64,000 bases of DNA from Draconibacterium mangrovi. Its GTDB lineage: Bacteria; Bacteroidota; Bacteroidia; Bacteroidales; Prolixibacteraceae. This document shows positions 7,935-17,035 of the stretch, one piece after another. The first letter of the stretch is position 1. Each line of letters begins with the position of its first letter. The notes beneath the pieces are model-generated. The model made no database searches. It was not told where the DNA came from and was given only the letters and a program-made list of their open reading frames with translations. The DNA lies in the NCBI RefSeq assembly GCF_010586825.1, contig NZ_JAAAGB010000005.1:310001-374000 (forward strand), given 5' to 3'. The position numbers and the translations under genes are program-made.

Positions 7935-9380
7935 ATGAACCTAAAAAGATTAAAACCTCAACTAATGTTAATTGTCTTGTGCACAGTCGTATTTTTCTCT
8001 GGAATTTACCAAACACAAGGCTCCGATTCGCAAAAGCCTAATATTGTTTTTATTATAGCGGATGATATTAGCTGGAACGATTTCGGGTGTTACGGAAATA
8101 AAGTTGTTAAAACACCCAATATCGATAAACTTGCCAGCGAAGGATTACTTTTCAACAATGCTTTTCTTACCGCCAGTTCCTGCAGTCCCAGCCGTTGCAG
8201 CATAATTTCGGGTAAATACCCTCATTCGAATGGTGCTGCAGAACTGCACACCGCATTACCCGAGTCCGAAATCCCATTTCCTTTATTGTTGAAGGGAAAC
8301 GGGTATTACACAGCTCATGCCGGCAAATGGCACATGGGAGAAGCAACACACCGGGCTTTTGATCGCTATACCGATGGAAACGGATATAAAAACGGCGATG
8401 GTGGTGAAGCGAACTGGGTGCGATTTATTAAAGAACGTCCCAAGGATAAGCCCTTCTTTTTTTGGTTGGCGTCGTACGATGCTCATCGTGCGTGGGGAGC
8501 CGATACTTTTAAAATAACGCATGATCCCGCAAATATTGAAGTGCCGGTATATTTCAATGATACGCCGGAGACGCGGCAGGACATCGCATCGTATTACAAC
8601 GAAATTGCCCGTTTTGATTACTATATCGGGCTGGTTAAGCAGGAATTACAAAAACAGGGAGTGCTGGAAAATACCGTTATTATTGTTATGGCTGACAATG
8701 GCCGGCCTTTCCCTAGGAGTAAAACCCGGGTTTACGACAGTGGAATGAAAACACCTTTTGTAGTGCACTGGCCTGTACAAATGGATAAAAATGCAGGTTA
8801 TACCGAAAGTCTGATTAGCGCCGTCGACATTGCACCTACCATTCTGGAAATTGCCGATGTTGCTGTTCCCGAAAACTACCAGGGAGTAAGTTTTCTGCAA
8901 ATTCTGAAAAATCCGGAAGCAGAAGTCAGGCAGATGGTTTTTTCAGAACACAACTGGCATGATTATGAAGCGCATGAACGAATGGTGAGGACAAAAGATT
9001 TTCTTTACCTTTTTAACGCACGGCCAAATCTCAGCAATTGTGGTCCGGCCGACTCGAAAAACTCACCAACACAAGCGTCGCTGAACGAACTGCGCGACCT
9101 TGGCAGATTATCTCCGGCACAGGCCGATATTTTTGTTACGCCCCGGCCTGTTGAAGAACTTTTTGACCTTAACCTTGAAAAAGAGCAATTGCTAAACGTG
9201 GCTTCCCTAAGTCGTTATCGCGAAAAACTGGTTGAAATGAGAACCATATTAAATAACTGGCAAAACGAAACCGGTGATACAACTCCTGAAAATTTAACCC
9301 CCGACTGGTTTGACCGTGAAACAGGAGAAAGATTAAAAACGGAACAAATAAGAGGAACAATGCCCGGAACCGAAAACTAA
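7935..9380 (+). CDS. S1-family sulfatase, sulfamidase-like
   Basis: 481-residue exported sulfatase with an N-terminal signal peptide (about 1-29). Catalytic core: Asp43-Asp44 for calcium, formylglycine site Cys83-Ser-Pro-Ser-Arg87, Lys131-Trp-His133, His184, Asp254-Asn255 and Lys272. The sequence around the second metal site (DNGRPFP, then a Tyr-Asp-Ser-Gly-Met-Lys stretch) resembles heparan N-sulfatase (sulfamidase, SulfAtlas S1_8-like); this subfamily call is from memory of the motif, so removal of N-sulfate from glucosamine is a hypothesis. Followed after 8 bases by a PhoD-like gene, forming a two-gene operon. It is not next to any SusCD pair. Confidence 0.9.
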   Translation: MNLKRLKPQLMLIVLCTVVFFSGIYQTQGSDSQKPNIVFIIADDISWNDFGCYGNKVVKTPNIDKLASEGLLFNNAFLTASSCSPSRCSIISGKYPHSNGAAELHTALPESEIPFPLLLKGNGYYTAHAGKWHMGEATHRAFDRYTDGNGYKNGDGGEANWVRFIKERPKDKPFFFWLASYDAHRAWGADTFKITHDPANIEVPVYFNDTPETRQDIASYYNEIARFDYYIGLVKQELQKQGVLENTVIIVMADNGRPFPRSKTRVYDSGMKTPFVVHWPVQMDKNAGYTESLISAVDIAPTILEIADVAVPENYQGVSFLQILKNPEAEVRQMVFSEHNWHDYEAHERMVRTKDFLYLFNARPNLSNCGPADSKNSPTQASLNELRDLGRLSPAQADIFVTPRPVEELFDLNLEKEQLLNVASLSRYREKLVEMRTILNNWQNETGDTTPENLTPDWFDRETGERLKTEQIRGTMPGTEN

Positions 9381-9388
9381 ATTAACGT

Positions 9389-11866
9389 ATGAAAAAACTA
9401 CATTTTGTAATACTGTTTTTTATTGTTTTTTGTGCCTGCACAAAAGACGAAAAGACAACTTTTCAATTTGATCATCTAAATGATCGTGTATGGATTGGTG
9501 AGGATTTCTGGTCTGTTCCGTTGGAAAACTGGCAGGTAAAAAGTGGACATATAGTATGCGACGGGAAAGTGCTCAACTCCCGGGTTAACCTGTTAACCTA
9601 CCCCTTGAGTGCAGCCGATGGAACTTTTTCGATTCGTATTAAAACTGGCCTTGCAGCGGATGGGAATAACCCGGGCTCTGTTGGCCTCTCGGTGGGTGTA
9701 AAAGCAATAGAGGAAGATGATGTGCGGGCTGCGTGCTATTTTGGCAAAGGCTTAAACGCTGGTTTACATACCGGTGGTTTTGCATTTCTCGGTCAGAATC
9801 AAATCGAATTACCCGACGATTTTGATTGGAAAAGCAGTACAATCTCATTAACCGGAAAGCAAAGTAATAATCTTACGCAGCTGAAGATGACGGTTCAAAG
9901 TGCTGACGGGACGGAAAGCATTCGTATTGAGGAATCTTTTGAAGGAGAAATTTCAGGATTGATTCAGCTCGTGAACAACTTTCAAACTGCAGATGCGAAA
10001 GCGAACGGACCTTCCTTTTGGTTTGATGATTTGGAGCTAGAAGGAAATAAGGTGATTCATCAACCCGGGAATAGTTTTGGCCCGATTCTTTTCAGTATGT
10101 ACACATTGAGCAGGGGCGTGGTTAAGCTAACAGCTCAACTTCCTCCGCTTGGCGAAAAAGACAGCCATGAGATTGAGTTGCAGTTAAAAGAAGACACTGA
10201 TTGGGTTGCGTATTCCAGCGAAACGATTGATCCTGATTCCAGAACCGCTACGTTTAAAGTTGAAGATTGGCAATCCGATAAGGAGGTACCCTATCGGCTT
10301 GTTTTCCGGGATGGGGAAAAAGAACATTTCTACGAAGGCACTATCCGTAAAGAACCAACAGGCCAACCCTTGAAGCTGGCCGGACTCACATGTCAGTTTC
10401 ATTACGGTTTTCCTTATTCTCCGCTGGTAAAAAACTTAAATAAACAAAACCCGGATATGCTTTATTTCTCGGGCGACCAGATATATGAATCGAATGGAGG
10501 ATACGGCATAATCAGGTATCCGGAAGATTTGTCCATCCTGAATTATCTCGGCAAGTATTATATGTTCGGATGGGCATTTCGTGATTTGATGCGCGACCGG
10601 CCAACCATCGTAACTCCCGATGATCATGATGTGTATCAAGGAAATTTGTGGGGAGCCTCGGGAGAGCAAAAATCACCCGAAAACTATAATACAGATGACC
10701 GGCAGGGATTTGCTCAATCAGTTAAAATGGTGAATGCAGTGAACCGAAGTCAATGTGCGCATCTTCCCGATCCTTACGATCCAACAACAATTGGCAATGG
10801 TATGTCGGTGTGGTATACTCATCTGGTTTATGGTGGAGTAAGTTTTGCAATAATCAGCGACCGCATTTTTAAGTCGGGCCCTGATTTGGTATCAACCTGG
10901 GACGGCAGAAAAGATCATATCAGCGAACCATTAAAAAACTTTTCACAGGTTGAAAAACCGGAGTTAAAAATGCTTGGCGATCGACAACTGGATTTTCTTA
11001 ATTTCTGGATCAAAGACTGGAAACATGCAAAAATGAAAGTCTTGCTAAACCAAACCATTTTTGCCAATACTGCCACTCATCACGGTTCATACAACGGATA
11101 TCTTTACGGAGATATGGATTCCGGAGGATGGCCAAAATCGGGAAGAGACAAAGCGCTAAAAATTATTCGTAAGGCGGCTGCTTTTCAAGTTGCAGGCGAT
11201 CAGCACTTGCCCAGCGTCATACAGTACGGTATCGATGAATACCAGGATGCCGGCTGGTGTTTCTGTACTCCTGCTATTACTGTAGGCTATCAACGCTGGT
11301 TCAGACCCGACGATTTAGGAATTCCTGTTCAAAACCGCCCTTCGCATAATCATCCAAACACGGGTAATTACCAAGATGCTTTTGGTAATAAAACCTATGT
11401 TTATGCTGTAGGTAATCCGGGCAGAAAAAAGACGGATGAGAACAGGTATGTTATGGCTAACCTAAGATCATCGGGTTATGGTTTAATTGAGTTGGATACT
11501 GAAACCCGAAATATAACCCTGGATGCGATACGTTTCCTGGCCGATGCCGAAAATCCAAAAAATGAAGATCACTTTTCAGGATGGCCATTAACCATATCAC
11601 AGTTTGATAATTTTGGAAAAGTAAACCAGATAAAGCTTCCAACTATAAAGGTGTTGGGAGATGCCGACCCGGTGGTTGAAGTGATTAATGAACAAACCGG
11701 GGAAACGGAAAGTATCGTGCGGATTAAAGGAAATGAGTTTCACCCCGTCGCTTATCAAAAAGGGAAGTACACCATAAAAGTTACCTACCCCGAGAAGAAC
11801 ACGATAAAAGAGGTGACGGGCATTTCCTCTGGAGATACTGAATCGGAAATAGAAATTACGTTTTAA
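9389..11866 (+). CDS. PhoD-like metallophosphoesterase lipoprotein
   Basis: 825 residues. The N-terminus is a lipoprotein signal with Cys15 or Cys17 as the lipidation site. Residues about 30-215 are a beta-rich region like a concanavalin-type domain, and 230-340 a further beta domain. The PhoD-like catalytic domain begins near residue 350: GDQIYE (about 362), PDDHDVYQGN (about 410) and GDQHLPS (about 603) supply metal-binding Asp/His residues. PhoD enzymes hydrolyse phosphodiesters or monoesters, usually with Ca and Fe. Here co-transcription with a sulfatase suggests desulfation and dephosphorylation of one glycan or another ester substrate. The gene is longer than classical PhoD because of the N-terminal beta domains. 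Confidence 0.85.
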   Translation: MKKLHFVILFFIVFCACTKDEKTTFQFDHLNDRVWIGEDFWSVPLENWQVKSGHIVCDGKVLNSRVNLLTYPLSAADGTFSIRIKTGLAADGNNPGSVGLSVGVKAIEEDDVRAACYFGKGLNAGLHTGGFAFLGQNQIELPDDFDWKSSTISLTGKQSNNLTQLKMTVQSADGTESIRIEESFEGEISGLIQLVNNFQTADAKANGPSFWFDDLELEGNKVIHQPGNSFGPILFSMYTLSRGVVKLTAQLPPLGEKDSHEIELQLKEDTDWVAYSSETIDPDSRTATFKVEDWQSDKEVPYRLVFRDGEKEHFYEGTIRKEPTGQPLKLAGLTCQFHYGFPYSPLVKNLNKQNPDMLYFSGDQIYESNGGYGIIRYPEDLSILNYLGKYYMFGWAFRDLMRDRPTIVTPDDHDVYQGNLWGASGEQKSPENYNTDDRQGFAQSVKMVNAVNRSQCAHLPDPYDPTTIGNGMSVWYTHLVYGGVSFAIISDRIFKSGPDLVSTWDGRKDHISEPLKNFSQVEKPELKMLGDRQLDFLNFWIKDWKHAKMKVLLNQTIFANTATHHGSYNGYLYGDMDSGGWPKSGRDKALKIIRKAAAFQVAGDQHLPSVIQYGIDEYQDAGWCFCTPAITVGYQRWFRPDDLGIPVQNRPSHNHPNTGNYQDAFGNKTYVYAVGNPGRKKTDENRYVMANLRSSGYGLIELDTETRNITLDAIRFLADAENPKNEDHFSGWPLTISQFDNFGKVNQIKLPTIKVLGDADPVVEVINEQTGETESIVRIKGNEFHPVAYQKGKYTIKVTYPEKNTIKEVTGISSGDTESEIEITF

Positions 11867-11945
11867 ATATTTAGTAGTAAAATATCATCCGCTAACAACA
11901 TTTAACCAGAAGATATGATCGAATGAAACGAAATATTTTAAACGG

Positions 11946-12435
11946 ATGAAACAAACTATTCTTGTGCTTGTATTTCCGCTTATAATTATCTTGAGTGGAT
12001 ATCGGCAAAATCCAAAACAAAAGCGGAAAAACGAGCTCCCAACATTCTTCTCGCCAATCTGAATTACGATGGTAGCCCTACAAAAACATACATTCTTGAT
12101 ACAAGAAGAAAGAAAGGAGAAGCGGAGTACTGACAACTTAATTTTGGTAAACGCGTCTCAGAAGAGTTATATGATATTAAAGAGGATCCGTTCTGTATGA
12201 ATAACCTTGCAGCCAGCGAAAACTATACCGAACTCAGGAATACGATGAGTAAGGAAATGACAGAGAAATTGCAAAAACAAGGTGATCCCAGGATTTTCGG
12301 AAATGGCGATGTGTTTGATAACTACGAATATTCAGGTGTGGTAAAAGATTATTATAACCGCTATAGGGAGAAGAGGTTCCTGCTAATTTGGTGAATAAGA
12401 GTGATTACGATGCTGATCTTACCATTCGTGAATAG
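11946..12435 (+). pseudogene. Internally deleted sulfatase copy (relative of the gene at 47051)
   Basis: Bases 11946-12058 match the first 113 bases of the sulfatase gene at 47051. From 12059 the sequence matches the same gene from 48260 onward, so about 1.1 kb of the middle, including the CAPSR active site, is missing. I count roughly twenty substitutions over the 370 bases of the 3' part. Further damage: the lipobox Cys codon became Tyr, the junction shifts frame and gives a stop at codon 39, a Trp codon became TGA near 12131, and four bases are lost near 12367. Some similarity extends a little upstream of the ATG. Clearly non-functional as a sulfatase. Confidence 0.92.
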
Positions 12436-12456
12436 TTAAATAAGCCAGGTATAAAC

Positions 12457-12503
12457 AAAAAAGCGCAAGCAATGAATTTGATGCCATTACTTGCGCTTTT
12501 TTT
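12457..12503. terminator. Bidirectional terminator
   Basis: Arms AAAAAAGCGCAAG (12457-12469) and CTTGCGCTTTTTT (12490-12502) pair, and after one mismatch AATG/CATT extends the stem to a 10-base loop. A-run and T-run lie on both sides, so it can end both the plus-strand remnant and the minus-strand receptor gene, whose stop is 20 bases away. Confidence 0.88.
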
Positions 12504-12521
12504 CTGAATGGACCCTGATCT

Positions 12522-15128
12522 CTAGAAATATTTATCCCCGATCAATCGTTGTTTTGTTTGTTCTTTGCGCTGATTGAAGGTAAATGAGGCGCCAATTTCT
12601 ACAATCTGCCCCTCGTAATCGTACACCCAGTCGCGCTGAAATACGGCCATGCCATTCGCTGTTGCTCCTGTAAATCCGCCGGCCTGGTTGGTCCCAATTA
12701 CATCCAACATTTTGGCATAAAAATTCCAGCCCTGCAGTTTCTCAGGAGTAAAATTCAGCGCCGCGTTCATCAACTGAAATTTCAGATCCTCGCCCTGAGG
12801 CGTAACACTTCCCGATTTGTAGGAGTAATCGAGTGTAAACTTCAGTGGTTTTATGATCGTCCAGTTGAGGTTCGTTTTTGCATCCCAGTTTACGCTGTTG
12901 CTGCTGCTCTGATCGCCAAAAAGTGATTCATTCGATTCTACCGAAAACTGGTAAACTGAACCGCCCACAAATAGTTTCACCTTACTCATGATATCGAAGT
13001 TGAATCCCAGCTCACCACCTGTGGCTAACTGAGTTCCGGCATTGGTAAAACTGCGCAACAACACACCTCCCTGATTGTCGAGGCTATAATCCAGACGGTT
13101 AACCCGGTAAATGGCATTGCTTGTTGAACGAACAAAACCGGTAAGCGAAAGATTGTGTTTGCCAAACAGGTGGTTGTACGTGAGATCGGCATTCCAGCTA
13201 TATTCGGGTTCCAACAAGGGATCGCCCATCTCAAAAATTTCCTGATGGCGACGGTATAAAAATGGTGCCATATCTTTTGCCGGAGGGCGGTTAATCCGAT
13301 GGCTGGCGGCTAAAGTAAGAATATCAGCATTGTTAAGCTGGTAACTTAAATGTAGCGACGGAAAAAGATCCAGCTTGTTCTGTTCGAATTCTTTTTCATT
13401 AAAATCGCGGCCAATTTCCCCGAACACATCATAAACCTCCTCAAAATAACGGGTACTGCTTACACTCATATTCTGATTAAGGTATTCAATACGCAAGCCT
13501 AAAATATATTTTAACTTATTTGCCGATCCTGAAAATTCGGCAAAGGCCGCATAAATATCCCGGTTTAGGCCAATGGTGTTGTTAAAATAATCATAGCCCG
13601 CAAAATCTCCGGTGTTTACATTTACCGTGTCGTATTCATAAATACCGTCTAAGCGCACCAACTCCGATACTGCTCCCAGGTTGAGGGAACTTTCGTTATC
13701 AAAATCTTTCTGATAATTTATTTCGAAACGGTAGGCATCAAGAGGTGTTTCATCGAGCTGGTAGGAATGAAACACCGGATTACCATGCTCGTTGGAATTG
13801 TAGTCGTAATAAAGTCTGTCGTTGTCGTACGCAAATTCTTTGTTATCGATCGTCTGATCGAGGTTTGAGTTTTCATACAGAAAGGAGATGTTTAGCGCTG
13901 AATTGTTGCCGCTCTCCCAAAAGTAGTCAAAGCTAACGTTCTGAAAGTGTCCTTTTCGGTGAATTTCATTGGGGTTATACAATTCGTAAAGCGTACCGTC
14001 GATAGGTGTTCCATTTGTGCTGTTACTGAAAAACGTGTCGTATTTATAATGGGCGGTTCTGCCGGTGTGTCTTCTGGAGTACTGGTAGTTGGCCGACAGT
14101 TGAGAATTATCTCCGGGCTTAAAATCCACACCCAAATTGGTATAAAAATTTTCATCCCATTTGGGCCGTGCACCCATACCATCCAAAATATAGTAGGTAC
14201 CTGAATTGGGTTGTGTTTCGTCCTGGTAAATATAGGTGTAAATATCGCCAATTCCCTTGTTGTGGCGGTTGGTGTAATTCACAGCACCGTGAAGACTAAT
14301 CCGGTTCAGGTTGTAATTCAGGTTTAAGCCGCCATTAATTCTGTTGTTGTCACGTTTCTGGTTACTGAATACATCGGTTTCATTTTTCCATGGCGTTCCT
14401 CCCAGCATACCTGTTGCTACCACGGTAAGTCCTCTGTTGGTATTTCTCTTGGTGGTAATGTTTATGATCCCTCCTTTTCCCTGCGCATCGTATCTCGATG
14501 AAGGAACGGTAATTATGTCGATGTTTTGAATATTTTCACTAGGAATTTGCCCAAGTAGTATCGATGCACTGGTATTGGTTGGTTTACCATTCAAATAAAC
14601 CACAAAATCAGACGATCCGCGCACTGAAATATCGTTGTCGCTGCTAACAGAAACCGATGGAAGTTTACTCAGCACATCAATGGCTGTTCCTCCTTTTGCT
14701 GTTTCAAAATCGGAAGCCTGGTAGGTTTTCCGGTCTATTTTGTTTGACGAAGTTCTTGATGCAGCTGTTACTTCAACGGTTTCAATTCCAATAACATCAG
14801 GCTCAAGAGTAATTTTTCCCAGATCGATATTCTTGTTGCCGGAAGAAATGTTTATACCCGGTAATTCCTGAGACTGATAACCGATAAAAGAAACCGACAT
14901 GGTGTAGGTTCCGTAGGGAATATCTTCGATAATAAAATTCCCGTTTTCGCTTGATACGCTTCCCGCAAATGCATTTTCATCACCTGCCTTCAGTAGGGCA
15001 ACTGTGGCGTACGGTATTGACTCGTTTGTTGATTTATCGATTATTACTCCTTTTACCGCAGTCTTTTGGGCAAATGCTGACAACGAGCCAAAAATAAATA
15101 TCAAGGAAACTGTTACTAATTTTCTCAT
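12522..15128 (-). CDS. TonB-dependent receptor, OMP_b-brl_3 type
   Basis: 868-residue outer-membrane receptor. Signal peptide (1-20, ending in AFA), carboxypeptidase-D-like regulatory domain (about 22-110), plug domain (about 130-235, with a KLPSVSVSSDNDISVRG stretch and LNGKPT) and a C-terminal beta-barrel. The plug style and lack of a SusD partner separate it from the SusC proteins in this window and fit the Bacteroidota 'outer membrane beta-barrel' TonB receptors, whose ligands are mostly unknown (peptides, metals and others). It ends in a region without the classic SusC C-terminal signature. It stands alone between terminators. Regulation is not evident; TATTTTTG at 15176-15183 (minus) could be its -7 element. 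Confidence 0.88.
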   Translation of the reverse strand: MRKLVTVSLIFIFGSLSAFAQKTAVKGVIIDKSTNESIPYATVALLKAGDENAFAGSVSSENGNFIIEDIPYGTYTMSVSFIGYQSQELPGINISSGNKNIDLGKITLEPDVIGIETVEVTAASRTSSNKIDRKTYQASDFETAKGGTAIDVLSKLPSVSVSSDNDISVRGSSDFVVYLNGKPTNTSASILLGQIPSENIQNIDIITVPSSRYDAQGKGGIINITTKRNTNRGLTVVATGMLGGTPWKNETDVFSNQKRDNNRINGGLNLNYNLNRISLHGAVNYTNRHNKGIGDIYTYIYQDETQPNSGTYYILDGMGARPKWDENFYTNLGVDFKPGDNSQLSANYQYSRRHTGRTAHYKYDTFFSNSTNGTPIDGTLYELYNPNEIHRKGHFQNVSFDYFWESGNNSALNISFLYENSNLDQTIDNKEFAYDNDRLYYDYNSNEHGNPVFHSYQLDETPLDAYRFEINYQKDFDNESSLNLGAVSELVRLDGIYEYDTVNVNTGDFAGYDYFNNTIGLNRDIYAAFAEFSGSANKLKYILGLRIEYLNQNMSVSSTRYFEEVYDVFGEIGRDFNEKEFEQNKLDLFPSLHLSYQLNNADILTLAASHRINRPPAKDMAPFLYRRHQEIFEMGDPLLEPEYSWNADLTYNHLFGKHNLSLTGFVRSTSNAIYRVNRLDYSLDNQGGVLLRSFTNAGTQLATGGELGFNFDIMSKVKLFVGGSVYQFSVESNESLFGDQSSSNSVNWDAKTNLNWTIIKPLKFTLDYSYKSGSVTPQGEDLKFQLMNAALNFTPEKLQGWNFYAKMLDVIGTNQAGGFTGATANGMAVFQRDWVYDYEGQIVEIGASFTFNQRKEQTKQRLIGDKYF

Positions 15129-15501
15129 AATTGGTTATGTAAACTATTAAAGATATTATTGTCTTTTAATGGCGGCAAAAATAGTTAAATTATTGTTGTA
15201 GGAAAGGTGAAAATGTATCGTTTATAGGGGGAGAAAACGTCATATAAATGAAAATACCAAATTGGTAGAAAGCAGAAGAATGAATCTGCAATTTGGCCGA
15301 CTAAACTTCTTTCAAAGAAAGAAATCAAAGAATGCTTAATATACGGTCTTCTACTGGTAAAGAGTCCAATGCTTCAGTAAATTAGAGTGATGTGCCTGTA
15401 AAAAGGTGTTCTTCCATTATTTTTTGAGGCTAGTTTTCGATATCAAATTGAGTCAATTCGTATCAATTTAAATACTGAAATAGAGAGACTCTGAGAACTG
15501 T

Positions 15502-15556
15502 CGAGACTAAATCGAGAACAGATTTTTAAAAAATGTTTGTTCTCGGTAAAGTCTCG
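15502..15556. repeat. Compound inverted repeat of GAGACT/GAGAAC units
   Basis: Left arms CGAGACT (15502-15508) and CGAGAACA (15513-15520) pair with TGTTCTCG (15538-15545) and AGTCTCG (15550-15556), with a symmetric 4x4 internal loop and a 17-base hairpin loop. A related GAGACT-GAGAAC unit lies just left (about 15486-15498). The remainder of the gap (15129-15442) shows no gene. Function unknown; possibly a second terminator or a mobile-repeat remnant. Confidence 0.55.
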
Positions 15557-15596
15557 TTTATCTTGACTTTTTTGTGCTTTTTTGAATCCTGAGGAA

Positions 15597-15640
15597 AACA
15601 AAAGAGCACTTAAGGTATTGATTTTAAGTGCTCTTTTGTT
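15597..15640. terminator. Terminator of the sialic acid operon
   Basis: Arms of 17 bases (AACAAAAGAGCACTTAA and its exact complement) enclose a 10-base loop; outer flanks are T-rich on the minus strand. It lies about 110 bases after the transporter stop codon and is the strongest hairpin there. Confidence 0.8.
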
Positions 15641-15711
15641 TTTGTTTGAATTTCTCCTGGTGACCATACAAGGGTACCGTCAAGATCAAAAATTACTCCG
15701 TTGTAATCCAT
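15610..15711 (-). pseudogene. N-terminal remnant of a HAD-family hydrolase
   Basis: From ATG 15711 the minus strand encodes 33 residues beginning MDYNGVIFDLDGTLVWSP, an unmistakable HAD motif I (nucleophile Asp9, Asp11), then stops inside the terminator hairpin. The usual 200 or more residues are absent. Most likely the start of a beta-phosphoglucomutase-like phosphatase gene truncated by deletion; the surviving piece lies between the transporter gene and its terminator. Confidence 0.7.
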
Positions 15712-15727
15712 CGTTTTCGCTATCAAC

Positions 15728-15754
15728 AGGCTCAATGATAAATTGGTTGAGCCT
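15728..15754. repeat. Hairpin overlapping the transporter stop codon
   Basis: AGGCTCAA (15728-15735) pairs with TTGAGCCT (15747-15754) around an 11-base loop. It covers the end of the MFS gene and lacks a T-run; it may protect the mRNA 3' end or be an early pause site. Confidence 0.5.
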
Positions 15755-17015
15755 AATCACTTTCTTTATTGGCTGTTGTTGGCTTCAGTACTAATAGTTG
15801 AAGCAGAACTGCTGCTGCAACGGGAATGGCCAGCATAGCCATATCACGACCCAAATTGCCTGAGTCGGTTGATTTTCCCAATAACTCAGTGACAAATGCA
15901 CCAGCAAAAACACCGGTAAGGTTCATTAAACCGTAGCCCGCTGCACGATGGCGTGGCGATACAAACTGACAAAGAATTGGCATGTTGTTGGCATCGAACA
16001 TTCCAAAACCAATTCCGAACAAAACGCCCCCGCCGATAATACCTGCAAAACCGTGTCCCATACCGAGTAAAAGCAACGCCGGAATCATTAATGAAAGCCC
16101 AATAGCGCCGGTATAAATTCGTCCTCTAACGTTGATGCCAATCCAGCGATCGGCAAGAAGACCGCCCGAAATAACACCGATAAATGACGAGGCAGCAATG
16201 GTAATGGTGGCCAGCGGTCCTGCTTTTGCCATGTCCATGCCCAGGCTTTCAGAGAACAAGGTAGGCAGCCAGTTTTTGGTTGCCCATCCCGGGAAACTCG
16301 GTGCTGCAAAATAAAAGAGAATCACCCAAAAACTTATTGTTCCGAGCAGCATGCCCAAACTTTTTGTAATGGATGAAAAGCCACTTATTTTTTCAGTATT
16401 TGCTTCTTTGGTATCCGGAGCAGCTGCAAAGCGGTCTTTTTTCTCACGCAAGAAAAAGATAAGTATTACGCTGTAGGCAATCCCAACCAGTCCAAACGAA
16501 TGAAAAGCAGTTTGCCACGAAAACTGATGTGCTACGGTAGCTCCAAAACCTCCAACTGCCTGTCCTAAATACAAGCCAGTCATGTGGATACCTATTGCCA
16601 GCGAACGAGTGCGTCCTTCGTGATAATCGGCAATAAGCGCCAGCGCAGCAGGAATATATAAAGCTTCGCTAATTCCCATAATGGCACGCAAAGCATATAA
16701 AACCTGGAAACTATTGGAGTAACCCATCGATAGTGTTACCGCCGACCATACGGCTAAACTTCCAACAATCAGCCATTTGCGGTTTACCCGGTCGGCTACA
16801 ATACCTGCCACCGGACTCATCAATCCGTAAATCCAAAGGAAAACGGCCATCAAGCGGCCAAAATTTTCGGCGGTTTCCAGTTCCTGAATATCAATCATCA
16901 TCGAAACTTTCATGGTTGAAAGCATCTGACGATCCATGTAGTTCAACAAGGCTACAACCCACAAGAGACCCACAACTACCCATGGATAATATGATTTTTC
17001 TTTGATTTGATTCAT
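15753..17015 (-). CDS. nanT: MFS transporter, probably sialic acid/N-acetylmannosamine importer
   Basis: 420-residue inner-membrane carrier with about 12 hydrophobic segments, an MFS signature after helix 2 (IVADRVNRKW) and a central cytoplasmic loop near residues 190-215. It resembles the anion/cation symporter branch (hexuronate/sialate-type). As the last gene of a sialic acid operon, 20 bases after the epimerase gene, the likely substrate is N-acetylneuraminate or a product of it; this is inferred from the neighbours because MFS sequence alone does not set the substrate. Bacteroides and Tannerella nan operons also pair an MFS NanT with outer-membrane SusCD-type NanOU, which is the same arrangement. 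Confidence 0.82.
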   Translation of the reverse strand: MNQIKEKSYYPWVVVGLLWVVALLNYMDRQMLSTMKVSMMIDIQELETAENFGRLMAVFLWIYGLMSPVAGIVADRVNRKWLIVGSLAVWSAVTLSMGYSNSFQVLYALRAIMGISEALYIPAALALIADYHEGRTRSLAIGIHMTGLYLGQAVGGFGATVAHQFSWQTAFHSFGLVGIAYSVILIFFLREKKDRFAAAPDTKEANTEKISGFSSITKSLGMLLGTISFWVILFYFAAPSFPGWATKNWLPTLFSESLGMDMAKAGPLATITIAASSFIGVISGGLLADRWIGINVRGRIYTGAIGLSLMIPALLLLGMGHGFAGIIGGGVLFGIGFGMFDANNMPILCQFVSPRHRAAGYGLMNLTGVFAGAFVTELLGKSTDSGNLGRDMAMLAIPVAAAVLLQLLVLKPTTANKESD

Positions 17016-17035
17016 TTTAATTCGTTTTGATTTAA

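Noticed and set aside
15582-15794. Plus-strand frame of 70 codons near the MFS gene end
   Set aside because: It starts from TTG, runs through the terminator hairpin and overlaps the transporter gene antisense; composition comes from the inverted repeat.
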